This document shows positions 1 through 9,276 of a stretch of DNA of 64,000 bases, piece after piece. Numbering within the stretch: the first letter of the stretch is position 1; every line of letters begins with the position of its first letter. A program made the position numbers and the translations under genes. This DNA comes from Sphingomonas gilva (GTDB taxonomy: Bacteria; Pseudomonadota; Alphaproteobacteria; Sphingomonadales; Sphingomonadaceae), in the NCBI RefSeq assembly GCF_003515075.1, contig NZ_QWLV01000007.1, positions 124,001 through 188,000 on the forward strand. Reading direction: 5' to 3'. The notes under the pieces are model-generated. The model saw only the letters and a program-made list of their open reading frames with translations. It had not been told where the DNA came from and made no database searches.

Positions 1-143
1 TCGATCGCCGCGGGCCGCCGGGCGAGGCGGTCCTGGTGAAGGCGGTCGAGGCGCTGCAGGGCGAGCGCTACCTCCGCCTGGCCGAGCACCGGCCCGCCAA
101 CGAGGCCTTTCTCTACGGCTGGCTGGCGAACCGGATAGGATAG
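1..143 (+). CDS. C-terminal end of a glycoside hydrolase 108-type peptidoglycan hydrolase (partial)
   Basis: Only the last 46 codons are in the window; the frame is open from base 3 to a TAG at 141-143. The tail ends in FLYGWLANRIG. This resembles the end of the PG_binding_3 domain found in GH108 N-acetylmuramidases ('secretion activator' proteins), which typically finish in a GW-N-R motif. A 3TM holin starts 58 bases downstream, and lysozyme plus holin is the usual pairing in phage-like or GTA-like lysis modules. The family call rests on a short tail, so it is tentative. Confidence 0.5.
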   Translation, partial: DRRGPPGEAVLVKAVEALQGERYLRLAEHRPANEAFLYGWLANRIG

Positions 144-201
144 AATGACCCGACACCTAGTCTGACTTTCCTCACCTTCCGATCCTGAAAGGACAGATAT
201 C

Positions 202-615
202 ATGAGCATCATCGAAGGAATCATCGGCCCGGTGGCCAAGCTGATCGACAAGATCATCCCCGATCCCGAGGCGCGCGACCGCGCCAAGCTGGAACTGCTG
301 AAGCTGGAGGGCAGCCAGGAAATGGAATCGGTCAGGGCGCAGATGTCGGCGATCCTCGCCGAAGCCGCCTCCGCCGATCCCTGGACCAGCCGCGCGCGTC
401 CCAGCTTCCTCTACGTCATGTACGCGCTTCTGCTCTGGTCGATCCCGATGGGCCTGATCGCCGCGGTCCAGCCGCAAATGGCCGAAGGCATCGCCAGGGG
501 CATGAACGCCTATCTCGCCGGCATCCCCGAACCGATGTGGGCGCTCTTCGGCACCGGCTATCTCGGCTACACCGCCGCACGGGCATGGGGCAAGGCGAAG
601 GGGGTGGAGAAGTAA
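202..615 (+). CDS. 3TM holin family protein (GTA/phage-type holin)
   Basis: The 137-residue product has an amphipathic N-terminus ([20 protein letters not shown]), a charged coiled segment, then a hydrophobic half with membrane segments near residues 70-90 and 110-128 and a basic tail. This layout fits the 3TM holins linked to release of gene-transfer agents and to prophages (PF11351 type). Such proteins let muralytic enzymes reach the cell wall. An AAGGACAG ribosome site lies 10 bases upstream of the ATG. The partial GH108-like gene before it would be its partner. No capsid or tail genes are in view, so whether it serves a GTA, a prophage remnant or secretion cannot be told. Confidence 0.75.
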   Translation: MSIIEGIIGPVAKLIDKIIPDPEARDRAKLELLKLEGSQEMESVRAQMSAILAEAASADPWTSRARPSFLYVMYALLLWSIPMGLIAAVQPQMAEGIARGMNAYLAGIPEPMWALFGTGYLGYTAARAWGKAKGVEK

Positions 616-618
616 TTC

Positions 619-755
619 GATCCTCCCCGGCAACGGGGAGGGGGACCGCCGCTCGAAGAGCGGTGGTGGAGGGGGCTCTCCGCTGGCGCAGCGCCCGTGG
701 CGCTCCCCCTCCACCAGCCTGCGGCTGGTCCCCCTCCCCGTTGCCGGGGAGGATC
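619..755. repeat. 137-bp multibranch palindromic intergenic element
   Basis: Perfect 29-bp arms at 619-647 and 727-755 enclose further paired segments. CCGCTC-GAA-GAGCGG forms a hairpin at 649-663. A 12-bp stem pairs 664-675 with 705-716. A small AGC/GCT hairpin lies near 716-726. The fold is an outer stem with several inner branches, like a cloverleaf. It fills the gap between the holin and hslV. Sphingomonad genomes carry families of such palindromes; copy number cannot be judged from one window. It could end holin transcription or form a structure just before the hslV start. Confidence 0.8.
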
Positions 756-776
756 TGTTCCCCCATATCGCCGCCC

Positions 777-1334
777 ATGACCTCCAACACAGCGCAGGCC
801 TGGCACGGCACCACCATCGTCTCGATCCGCAAGAACGGAAAGGTCGTCGTCGCGGGCGACGGCCAGGTCTCGGCCGGCCAGACGATCATGAAGCCCAATG
901 CGAAGAAGGTCCGCCGCCTCGGAGACGGATCGGTGATCGGCGGCTTCGCCGGCGCGACCGCCGACGCCTTCACCCTGTTCGAACGGCTCGAGCGCAAGCT
1001 CGAACAGCATCACGGCCAGCTGCTCCGCGCCGCGGTCGAGCTCGCCAAGGACTGGCGCACCGACAAGTATCTGCGCAACCTGGAGGCGATGATGATCGTC
1101 GCCGACAAGGAGGTGACGCTGATCCTCACCGGCAACGGCGACGTGCTCGAACCGGTCGAGGGCATCGCCGCGATCGGCTCCGGCGGCAACTACGCGCTCG
1201 CCGCCGCCAAGGCGCTGGCGGATTATGAAGGAGACGCCGAGACGATCGCGAGAAAGGCGATGAAGATCGCCGCCGACGTCTGCGTCTACACCAACGACCA
1301 GGTCACCCTGGAGGCGATGGACGCCGCGGGCTGA
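777..1334 (+). CDS. hslV: ATP-dependent protease peptidase subunit HslV
   Basis: The 185-residue product is the proteolytic core of HslVU (ClpQY), a cytoplasmic two-tier barrel that degrades misfolded and regulatory proteins when capped by HslU. The sequence matches the family closely: [19 protein letters not shown] near the N-terminus, KKVRRL, then [18 protein letters not shown] and an [12 protein letters not shown] segment. Thr12 is the expected N-terminal nucleophile after a short propeptide is removed. An in-frame ATG at 537 would add about 80 residues read through the palindrome; the ATG at 777 gives the normal family length and was chosen. No clear ribosome site precedes it. hslU lies 1.27 kb downstream, with one unrelated gene between. 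Confidence 0.95.
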   Translation: MTSNTAQAWHGTTIVSIRKNGKVVVAGDGQVSAGQTIMKPNAKKVRRLGDGSVIGGFAGATADAFTLFERLERKLEQHHGQLLRAAVELAKDWRTDKYLRNLEAMMIVADKEVTLILTGNGDVLEPVEGIAAIGSGGNYALAAAKALADYEGDAETIARKAMKIAADVCVYTNDQVTLEAMDAAG

Positions 1335-1358
1335 CTCGTTATTCCACCTCCTCCGTCA

Positions 1359-1445
1359 CCCCGGACTTGTTCCGGGGTCCATCGTGCCGCAGGTTCAACC
1401 GCCGGGGCTCTTGAGGAAACATGGACCCCGGAACAGGCCCCGGGG
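1359..1445. repeat. Inverted repeat between hslV and the FAD lipoprotein gene
   Basis: Arms at 1359-1382 and 1421-1445 share the core ATGGACCCCGGAACA and its complement CCGGACTTGTTCCGGGG, with a few mismatches at the outer end. A ~38-base loop separates them. This looks like one copy of a dispersed alphaproteobacterial intergenic palindrome. Its right arm supplies an in-frame ATG at 1421 that could be mistaken for the start of the next gene. Confidence 0.65.
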
Positions 1446-1468
1446 CGACGTATCGAAAGGGAGGCGAA

Positions 1469-2548
1469 GTGCATAACAGGCGTGCGATACTCGGCACGGG
1501 ACTGATCGGCGCAGCAGGCCTCGCGCTTCCGGGCTGCGCCACCACCGCCGCCCGCACCGCCACCGCGCGACCCTGCCTTCCCCGCGTCAACGTCGCCGCC
1601 AACCGCGTCATCCGCACCGTCGCGGGGCTCCGCCCCTATCGCCCCGGCGGCTTCCGCGTCGAACGCGAGGCGCTCGGCGACAAGGCGCTGGTCCACAACT
1701 ACGGCCATGGCGGCGCGGGCATCACGCTGAGCTGGGGCACGTCGCGGCTCGCCGTCGATCTCGGCCTGCCCGGCCATCAGGGGCCGGTCGCGGTGATCGG
1801 CGCGGGCATCGTGGGGCTGACGACTGCGCGGCTGGTGCAGGAGGCGGGCTATCCGGTCACCATCTACGCCGCCGCGCTGCCGCCCCAGACGACCTCGAAC
1901 ATCGCCGGCGGCCAGTGGCAGGCCTATGCGCATTACGATAGGGAGGCGGTCACGCCCGCCTGGCGCGCGCAGAACGCCGCCGCGCTCGAATACAGCTTCC
2001 GCCGCTTCCAGATCATGGTCGGCGACGATACCGGCGTCCACTGGGTGCCGACCTATGTCGAAGGGGACGCGCGGCCCGATCCCTACCGGCCGGACAACCG
2101 CGCGCTCGGCCCCGGCGAGCATCCCTTTCCGGTCGACCGGCTCGCCCGCTACACCACCATGTATGTCGAAACCGGCCGCTTCCTGCGCGAGCTGGCGGAG
2201 GATATCCGGATCGCCGGCGGCCGCATCGCCGTCCGCCGCTTCGCCAGTCCCGCCGAGGTGATGACGCTGCCGGAGAGGCTGGTCTTCAACTGCACCGGCC
2301 TCGGCGCGGGCGAGCTGTTCGGCGACACGTCGCTCTATCCGATCCGCGGCCAGCTCGCGATCCTGATCCCACAGCCGGAGATCAACTACGCCTATAATGG
2401 CAGCGACGGCTACATGTTTCCCCGCCCCGACGGCATCCTCCTCGGCGGCACCTATGAACGCCATGTCGCCGACGCGACCCCGCAGGCAGAGGACATCGCC
2501 CGCATCATCGCATCGCACCAGCGGCTGTTCGGGGGCTTCCGCTGTTGA
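1469..2548 (+). CDS. Tat-exported FAD-dependent oxidoreductase (D-amino-acid oxidase-like), predicted lipoprotein
   Basis: The 359-residue product starts at a GTG preceded by AAGGGAGGCG. The N-terminus carries twin arginines (HNRRAILGTG), a hydrophobic stretch and a lipobox-like LALPGC, so it is probably exported by Tat and may be lipidated. A dinucleotide-binding VIGAGIVGLTTARL motif lies at about residues 107-122. The C-terminal half resembles the DAO fold, with an NCTGLGAGELFGD segment and YPIRGQ. Substrate is unknown; oxidation of amino-acid-like or related amines is a family-level guess. The gene sits between hslV and hslU on the same strand, 58 bases before hslU, so cotranscription is likely. 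Its role in that operon is unclear. Confidence 0.75.
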   Translation: MHNRRAILGTGLIGAAGLALPGCATTAARTATARPCLPRVNVAANRVIRTVAGLRPYRPGGFRVEREALGDKALVHNYGHGGAGITLSWGTSRLAVDLGLPGHQGPVAVIGAGIVGLTTARLVQEAGYPVTIYAAALPPQTTSNIAGGQWQAYAHYDREAVTPAWRAQNAAALEYSFRRFQIMVGDDTGVHWVPTYVEGDARPDPYRPDNRALGPGEHPFPVDRLARYTTMYVETGRFLRELAEDIRIAGGRIAVRRFASPAEVMTLPERLVFNCTGLGAGELFGDTSLYPIRGQLAILIPQPEINYAYNGSDGYMFPRPDGILLGGTYERHVADATPQAEDIARIIASHQRLFGGFRC

Positions 2549-2606
2549 ACTGGGGCGGGATGCTGCCGATATCGCCGTCATCCATGTTCCCCCGCAGAGA
2601 GACTGA

Positions 2607-3908
<1,302 letters not shown>

Positions 3909-3985
3909 GCGGCCGCTTACCTTCCGGGTAATGGAACCGCGCCTGGGGCATGCTATCGTTGGGTGGGAACGAAGAGGAGGAAGCG

Positions 3986-4384
3986 ATGCCTGAAGGCGGC
4001 TGTCATTGCGGCGCGATCCGGTACGAGATGCCGGCCGAGGTGCTGCACCACGCACTGTGTCATTGCACCGATTGCCGGCGGCACGCAGGCGCGCCGATGG
4101 TCGGTTGGGCGATGGTGCTGGCGGATCAGCTCAAGGTGACCAGGGGCAGTCCCAAGGTTTACCGCTCCTCGCTCGACGGGCGTCGGCAGTTCTGCGGCGA
4201 ATGCGGCACCGGGCTGTTCTACCTGAACGAGAAGATGCTCCCCGGCATGGTCGATATCCAGACCGCGACGCTCGACGATCCCGACACGATTCCGGCGCAG
4301 GTGCAGATCCAGGTGGCCGATCGCATCGGCTGGATGGCGAACGCGCACCAGCTGCCGACGTTCGACCGCTATCCCGGGCCCTGA
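3986..4384 (+). CDS. GFA family (glutathione-dependent formaldehyde-activating enzyme-like) zinc protein
   Basis: The 132-residue product has the Cys pattern of the GFA/CENP-V fold: C6-x-C8, C25-x-C27-x2-C30 and C70-x2-C73. These normally bind two zinc ions. Members include the spontaneous-reaction helper Gfa of Paracoccus, but most relatives have no proven substrate. The start at 3986 follows a strong GAGGAGG ribosome site; an upstream in-frame ATG at 3950 lacks one. It is monocistronic and converges with the lipoprotein genes on the minus strand, one base from the next stop codon. Confidence 0.85.
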   Translation: MPEGGCHCGAIRYEMPAEVLHHALCHCTDCRRHAGAPMVGWAMVLADQLKVTRGSPKVYRSSLDGRRQFCGECGTGLFYLNEKMLPGMVDIQTATLDDPDTIPAQVQIQVADRIGWMANAHQLPTFDRYPGP

Positions 4385-4385
4385 G

Positions 4386-4763
4386 CTATTCGGGCAGCTC
4401 GTACGGCACGAACTCGCCCAGCTGGCATTTGGGGCCGGGGATCGTGCCGCCCGGATCGAGCGTGCTGACCAGGTCGTGCCGGCAGAGCTGGCCGCCGCGG
4501 ACTTCGGTGATCAGCGTGGTGTAGGGATCGAGCCCCGGACATTCGGACCGCAGGCGATTGACGTAGATCGTGCCGGTGCGGCGATAGACGATCGTCCGGT
4601 TGTCGATGATCCGCGGCTGATCGAGGACCGCGGTCGAGACGCAGTCGACCGGCGCCTGGGCGACGCGATCGCCGATGACGTCGGCGAGCTCCTCTTCCGG
4701 CGTCATCCTGTCGGTGACGCAGCCGGCGAGGGGCAGGAGGGCGAGGGTGAGTAGCAGGCGCAT
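4386..4763 (-). CDS. Small predicted lipoprotein, paralogue of its neighbour
   Basis: The 125-residue product begins MRLLLTLALLPLAGC, a clear signal peptide with lipobox ending at Cys15. The mature part has conserved cysteines (VDCVST, SECPGL, QLCRHD, PKCQLGEFVPY), consistent with disulfides in the periplasm. It shares layout and the C-terminal xCxLGxFVPY motif with the gene immediately upstream (4767-5165), so the pair look like a tandem duplication. Function is not known. It is the last gene of the minus-strand block that starts near 9022. Confidence 0.7.
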   Translation of the reverse strand: MRLLLTLALLPLAGCVTDRMTPEEELADVIGDRVAQAPVDCVSTAVLDQPRIIDNRTIVYRRTGTIYVNRLRSECPGLDPYTTLITEVRGGQLCRHDLVSTLDPGGTIPGPKCQLGEFVPYELPE

Positions 4764-4766
4764 GGT

Positions 4767-5165
4767 TCAGCGCTCCCGATAAGGCACGAAGTCGCCAAGC
4801 GCGCATCCGCCCGTGGTCACGTTCGGCGCGCCGCGCGAGACGGTCCGGATCATGTCGCCGCGGCACAGCCGTCCGCTGTGCGAGGTGATCACCGGAATGT
4901 CGTCCGATCTCAGGCCGCTGCACTGGCCGATCAGATCGTTGCGGTAGACCGTCGATCCCTGGAAATAGAGGATCGTCTGGCTGCCGACCGGCTCGGAGCC
5001 GTTCGTCATTCGCGAATCGAGGCAGCTCTGCGGTTCGCCCGGCACGCGGTCGCCCAGCAGGCGGGCGAGCTTGGTCTCGTCGTGCGCGCGCTGGCGCTCG
5101 GCATAGCGGTCGGACGCGCAACCGGCGAGAGCGATCGGGGCAAGCAGCAACAGGGCGCGTATCAT
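4767..5165 (-). CDS. Small predicted lipoprotein, paralogue of its neighbour
   Basis: Starting at the ATG with GGAGACGG upstream gives 132 residues beginning MIRALLLLAPIALAGCASD, a signal peptide with lipobox. An earlier in-frame start at 5198 would put 11 residues before the signal peptide and is less likely. The body has an IVG-like turn QTILYFQGSTVYRNDLIGQC, matched in the neighbour by IVYRRTGTIYVNRL, and the same GCALGDFVPY ending. Only three bases separate the two genes. No function can be assigned. Confidence 0.7.
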   Translation of the reverse strand: MIRALLLLAPIALAGCASDRYAERQRAHDETKLARLLGDRVPGEPQSCLDSRMTNGSEPVGSQTILYFQGSTVYRNDLIGQCSGLRSDDIPVITSHSGRLCRGDMIRTVSRGAPNVTTGGCALGDFVPYRER

Positions 5166-5210
5166 CGCCGTCTCCATCATTCGTCGCCCCCTGTGCACGG
5201 TATAACGGAG

Positions 5211-5945
5211 TCAACCTCTGAATGCATCTTTTGCTCCACGCCGATCGGCGAGTTCGGCGGCATCCCGGGCGCGCATGAAAGGGTTGGTCGCGCGTTCGAG
5301 GGCGATGGTGGTGGGAATGGTCGCCTCACCGGCGGCGCGGGCCGCGAGCACCGCCTCCATGCGCGCGGCGATCTCGGCATTGTCCGGCTCTGCGGCCCGC
5401 GCGTAGCGGCCGTTCGATTCGGTGTATTCATGCGCGCAATAGACCGCCGTCTCGCCGGGCAGCGCCTTCAATCGCTGCATGTTGGCGAACATCTGCGCGG
5501 CGGTGCCTTCAAACAGCCGGCCGCATCCCATCGCGAACAGGGTGTCGCCGACGAAGATCACCGCATCTTGCATGAAGTGATAGGCGATGTGCCCTGCGGT
5601 GTGCGCCGGCACCTCCATCACCCTTGCCTCGTGTTCGCCCAAGCGAACCACATCGCCCTCACGCACCTGACGGTCGAGCGTCGGTATCCTGGCGGCTTCC
5701 GCCGCCGGGCCGGTGATCGCGCATCCCGTCGCCGCCTTGATCGCGGCGTTGCCGCCGGTGTGATCGGGATGCCAATGGGTGTTCCAGATCTGCGAGATCG
5801 ACCAGCCGCGCCCGGCCGCCGCCGCCAGCACCGGATCGGCCTCGGCGGGATCGACGACCATCGTCTCGCCGCTCTCGGGCGCGTGCACCAGCCAGATATA
5901 ATTGTCGCTGAGCGCCGGAATGCGGACGATTTCGAGTGCGGCCAT
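5211..5945 (-). CDS. gloB: Hydroxyacylglutathione hydrolase (glyoxalase II)
   Basis: The 244-residue metallo-beta-lactamase-fold enzyme hydrolyses S-D-lactoylglutathione to D-lactate and glutathione, the second step of methylglyoxal detoxification. The dinuclear metal motif HWHPDH is at residues 57-62, followed by a VPAHTAGH segment, GDTLFAMGCGR and YCAHEYTESN, which supply the remaining ligands and substrate contacts. The gene lies 18 bases downstream of the nitronate monooxygenase and in the same minus-strand block as gloA, so both glyoxalases are probably cotranscribed. Confidence 0.93.
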   Translation of the reverse strand: MAALEIVRIPALSDNYIWLVHAPESGETMVVDPAEADPVLAAAAGRGWSISQIWNTHWHPDHTGGNAAIKAATGCAITGPAAEAARIPTLDRQVREGDVVRLGEHEARVMEVPAHTAGHIAYHFMQDAVIFVGDTLFAMGCGRLFEGTAAQMFANMQRLKALPGETAVYCAHEYTESNGRYARAAEPDNAEIAARMEAVLAARAAGEATIPTTIALERATNPFMRARDAAELADRRGAKDAFRG

Positions 5946-5963
5946 TGCGATTCTCCTGTCCGG

Positions 5964-7031
5964 TCAGCGGTTGAGCAGCGCCAAGGTCTCGCGCGCGAGG
6001 CGTTCGGTCAATGCGCCGGCGGGGCCACCGCGACCGAGCCGCGCGGCCTGGCCCGCCCATAATGGCGAGAATCCCGCATCTCCGCGCGATTCCGCCGCTT
6101 TGCGCAAGGGCGCCAGCGCCTGCGAGGCGTAAGGGAAGGGCGGCGCGCCTGGCGGTGTTGCGCCCAGTTCGCGCATCAGGCGGTTGGCAAGGCCGCGCGC
6201 GCGGCCGCCGCTGAAGGCGGTGGTGAAGCGGGTCGCCTCCGCCTCCGGCGAATCGAGCAGCGCGCGGTGCATCGGGCTGATCCGAGCCTCCGGCGATTTC
6301 AGATAGGCCGTGCCGATCTGCACGCCGCTTGCCCCCAGCATCAGCGCGGCGGCGATGCCGCGCGCATCGGCGATGCCGCCCGCCGCGATGACGGGAAGTC
6401 CCGTCGCGTCGGCGATCTGCGGCACGAGCGCGAAAAGGCCGAGCTGCGCCGCTCCGTCATTCGATGCGTCGTGAACGCCGGCATGTCCGCCGGCTTCCCA
6501 CCCTTGCGCGATCACCGCCTCGCATCCCGCCGCTGCGCAGGCCCGTCCCTCATCGACGCTGGTCGCATTGCCGAGGATCACCGCTCCGGACGCCTTGACG
6601 CGGTCGAGCAGCGCTGGATCGGGCAAGCCGAAATGGAAGCTGACGATGTCCGGCCGGACATGCTCCACCACCTCGGCCGTCGTCGCGTCGAAGGGCTTGC
6701 GCAATGGCGGCGGATCGTCCGGCGCGACGATGCCGAACTCGGCGTAATAGGGCTGCAGCACCTCCCGCCACGCGGCATCGTCGGCCTCGCTGGACATGCG
6801 GTGACAGAAGAAGTTGAGGTTGATCGGCCCGCCCGCCGCCGCGCGGACCGCCGCCACCTGCCGAACGATCTCTTCGGGCGAGAGCATCGCGCAGGGCAGC
6901 GATCCGATGCCGCCGGCGCGGATCACCGCTACTGCAAGCGCCGCGTCCGAAGCGCCCGCCATGGGCGCCTGGATGATCGGATGGCGCGCGCCGGTCAGGT
7001 CGAGCAACCGGCGATCGGGCCAGCCGGCCAC
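5964..7031 (-). CDS. Nitronate monooxygenase (2-nitropropane dioxygenase family)
   Basis: The 355-residue FMN-dependent TIM-barrel protein has the family signatures IIQAPMAGAS at the N-terminus, INLNFF, a VIAQGWEAGGHAG active-site segment with the conserved His, GLPVIAAGGIAD and GASGVQIGTAYL for phosphate binding. The reaction is flavin-dependent oxidation of alkyl nitronates to carbonyls and nitrite. It starts 7 bases after the gloA stop and ends 18 bases before gloB. Placement inside a glyoxalase operon suggests a shared electrophile-detoxification role, which is inference. Confidence 0.88.
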   Translation of the reverse strand: MAGWPDRRLLDLTGARHPIIQAPMAGASDAALAVAVIRAGGIGSLPCAMLSPEEIVRQVAAVRAAAGGPINLNFFCHRMSSEADDAAWREVLQPYYAEFGIVAPDDPPPLRKPFDATTAEVVEHVRPDIVSFHFGLPDPALLDRVKASGAVILGNATSVDEGRACAAAGCEAVIAQGWEAGGHAGVHDASNDGAAQLGLFALVPQIADATGLPVIAAGGIADARGIAAALMLGASGVQIGTAYLKSPEARISPMHRALLDSPEAEATRFTTAFSGGRARGLANRLMRELGATPPGAPPFPYASQALAPLRKAAESRGDAGFSPLWAGQAARLGRGGPAGALTERLARETLALLNR

Positions 7032-7038
7032 CCGCCGG

Positions 7039-7452
7039 TCACCAGCTGCCGGTGTTGGGCATCGACGCCCAGGGCTCGGCCGGCTTGAGATGGCCCTCCT
7101 GGAGCAGCTCGACCGAGATGCCGTCGGGCGAGCGGACGAACGCCATATGGCCGTCGCGCGGCGGGCGGTTGATCGTCACGCCGGCGTCCATCAGCCGCTG
7201 GCAGGTGTCGTAGATATTGTCGACGCGGTAGGCGAGGTGGCCGAAATTGCGCCCGCCGCCATAGTCCTCAGGGTCCCAATTGTGGGTCAGCTCGATCTCG
7301 GCCTTCTCGTCGCCGGGCGCGGCCATGAAGATCAGCGTGTAGCGGCCTTTCTCATTGTCGAAGCGGCGGGTCTCCTTGAGGCCGATCAGCTCGAAGAATC
7401 GGACGGTCGCCTGCGGGTCGGCGACGCGCAGCATGGTGTGCAGATATTTCAT
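7039..7452 (-). CDS. gloA: Lactoylglutathione lyase (glyoxalase I)
   Basis: The 137-residue product has the VOC fold and the four metal ligands expected for GloA: His5, Glu54, His72 and Glu115. It isomerises the methylglyoxal-glutathione hemithioacetal to S-lactoylglutathione in the cytoplasm. The start MKYLHTMLRV matches the family; a longer in-frame opening to 7605 is non-homologous. It is followed by nitronate monooxygenase and gloB in the same direction. Confidence 0.93.
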   Translation of the reverse strand: MKYLHTMLRVADPQATVRFFELIGLKETRRFDNEKGRYTLIFMAAPGDEKAEIELTHNWDPEDYGGGRNFGHLAYRVDNIYDTCQRLMDAGVTINRPPRDGHMAFVRSPDGISVELLQEGHLKPAEPWASMPNTGSW

Positions 7453-7511
7453 CGATCGCTCCGGGAAGGTTCGGCCGGAAGATAGGAAGCGAAGGCCGCG
7501 CTCGCCACCCG

Positions 7512-8285
7512 TCAGCGCGCATCCGGCGAGGAGAATTGCGCCAGCGCCGCGCGCGCCGATTTCGCCGCCGGGCTGTCCGGCGCGTTGACAATGGCCGCGG
7601 TCCATTGGGTGCGCGCGCCCGCTTCGTCGCCCTTGCTGGCGGCGATATTGCCGGCCTCCAGCCGCACCTGCGCATCATCCGACGACAGTTCGAGCGCCTT
7701 GGCTATGTCCTTCTCCGCACGCGGCAGATCGCCCATGCGGCGGGCGTGCGTGGCGGACAGCAGCCAGGCGAGCGGATCGGCGGCGGCGAATTCGGTGGCG
7801 CGGTCGAGATCGGCGCGCGCACCGGCCATGTCGCCCGCCTCGACCAGCGCGCGGGCGCGATCGAGATGCGCCTCGCCCAGCGCCAGGCCCTTGAGCACGC
7901 CCAGCGCCAGCGCCGCATCCAGCGCCGCGCGCGCCTTCTCGCCCTCGCCCGCGGCGAGCAGCGCGTTGCCGGCCTGCGCCCAGAAGCTCGCGGCGCGGCC
8001 GTCCCTGGCGATCTCCGCCTCGCGCGCGGCCTGTTCGAAGGCGGTCGCGGCGGGCAGCCAGCGCTGTTGGTTGGCATAGGCGATGCCGAGGCACTGGCGC
8101 GCCAGATAGCCGCCGCCGGCCACGCGCCACGCGCCCGCTTCGTTGGCGCCCAGCACCGGGCTCTCGGTCGCCAGCGCAACGCAATTCTCGTAGCGCTGCT
8201 GGGTGATGCCGGGCTCGGCGGCGGCCGCCGGCGGACCCGCGACGCTTTGCAGTAGGGTGCCGAAGATCAGGGGGGCCAGGATCAT
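7512..8285 (-). CDS. Exported TPR-repeat protein
   Basis: The 257-residue product starts MILAPLIFGTLLQ and has a short signal-like segment ending near AAAAEP. The rest is alanine-rich helical pairs typical of tetratricopeptide repeats (AWLLSATHARRMGDLPRAEK, DIAKALELSSDDAQVRLEAG). Its ATG overlaps the stop of the esterase gene in an ATGA, so translation is coupled to that gene. TPR proteins act as protein-interaction scaffolds; the partner is unknown. It lies 59 bases upstream of gloA. Confidence 0.75.
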   Translation of the reverse strand: MILAPLIFGTLLQSVAGPPAAAAEPGITQQRYENCVALATESPVLGANEAGAWRVAGGGYLARQCLGIAYANQQRWLPAATAFEQAAREAEIARDGRAASFWAQAGNALLAAGEGEKARAALDAALALGVLKGLALGEAHLDRARALVEAGDMAGARADLDRATEFAAADPLAWLLSATHARRMGDLPRAEKDIAKALELSSDDAQVRLEAGNIAASKGDEAGARTQWTAAIVNAPDSPAAKSARAALAQFSSPDAR

Positions 8286-9022
8286 GAGGTTTCCGAAAGC
8301 TCCGCCACCGCCGCGGTGATCAGCGCGATATCGCTTTCGCGCGACAGGCGGTGCCCGCCGTCCTTGACCAGCGTCACCTGCACATCGGCTGAACGCAGGT
8401 TCTGGGCGATGTGAGCTGCGTATTTCCACGGCACGTCTGCATCGGCCATGCCGTGGATCAGCCGCACCGGCGCGTCGATCGCGATCTGCGCATGAAGCAG
8501 GCGGTTCGCCTCGCCCGAGCTCCAGAACGCCCGCGTCGTCAACTCGGGCTCCGGCGCGTAATCCGACGGCCGTTCGAGCTTGCCCGCCGAGAGGATCGTC
8601 ATCTTCTCTTCCTGGGTGAAGCCCCAATCGGTGAAATCTGGCGCGGCGGCGATGCCCACCAGCCCGGCGATCCGATCGGCGCGGTCACGCGCGACGAGCA
8701 GCATCAGCCAGCCCCCCATCGACGATCCGACCAGCACCAGCGGCCCTTCGGTCAGCGAGTCGATCACCGCCAGCGCATCGTCGCGCCAGCCGGTCAGCGT
8801 CTGCTCGGCGAAGTCGCCGCTGCTCTCGCCGCAGCCGGCATAGTCGAAGCGGATCATCGCCTGGCCGCGCGCCCGCGCCCACGCCTCGAGCGCGACCGCC
8901 TTGCCGCCCTGCATGTCCGACCGGTAGCCGGGCAGGAAGACGATCGTCGGCCCGCGGCCCGCCATCCGGCGATAGGCGATTCGCGCGCGGCCCTGGCGCA
9001 CGAGGAAGCTGGGTTCGGTCAT
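8282..9022 (-). CDS. Alpha/beta hydrolase (ABHD10-like esterase/thioesterase)
   Basis: The 246-residue product has an oxyanion segment FLPGYRSDMQGGK, then GCGESSGDF and the nucleophile elbow G99-S-S101-M-G-G. The acid and histidine lie in HGMADADVPW and KDGGHRLS. These features match the ABHD10 / mycophenolic-acid acyl-glucuronide esterase group, which cleave acyl esters or protein thioesters. The start MTEPSFLVRQ was preferred over an in-frame opening to 9139 whose extra residues look non-coding. It is the first gene of the glyoxalase block and is coupled to the TPR gene. Confidence 0.82.
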   Translation of the reverse strand: MTEPSFLVRQGRARIAYRRMAGRGPTIVFLPGYRSDMQGGKAVALEAWARARGQAMIRFDYAGCGESSGDFAEQTLTGWRDDALAVIDSLTEGPLVLVGSSMGGWLMLLVARDRADRIAGLVGIAAAPDFTDWGFTQEEKMTILSAGKLERPSDYAPEPELTTRAFWSSGEANRLLHAQIAIDAPVRLIHGMADADVPWKYAAHIAQNLRSADVQVTLVKDGGHRLSRESDIALITAAVAELSETS

Positions 9023-9276
9023 CGGCGCGGCGACGCCCCGATCGCCGTGGCCGGTAAGTTGACAGTTTTGAGGAAAATGCGGCTCAACGCACATGTCACG
9101 CGGCGCCAAGTCGACGGATTTGAGAAATTTGACGCCCAACGCATGAAAACGTCCGGGGCCCCCCGGCGATGCGCAATGGCTTTACCGAGGTCGCGGGAGG
9201 AGAAAGCTGCCAGCATCGATCGCATTGTCGCACGATTCGAACGATGTAGGACAGAGCGAAAGCGACATTTTTTTCG

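Noticed and set aside
202..615. Holin as evidence of an intact prophage
   Set aside because: No capsid, tail or terminase genes are in the window; only a partial muramidase lies next to it.
9023..9276. Possible small gene between the esterase and mnmA
   Set aside because: Short frames there lack start signals and show no conserved features.
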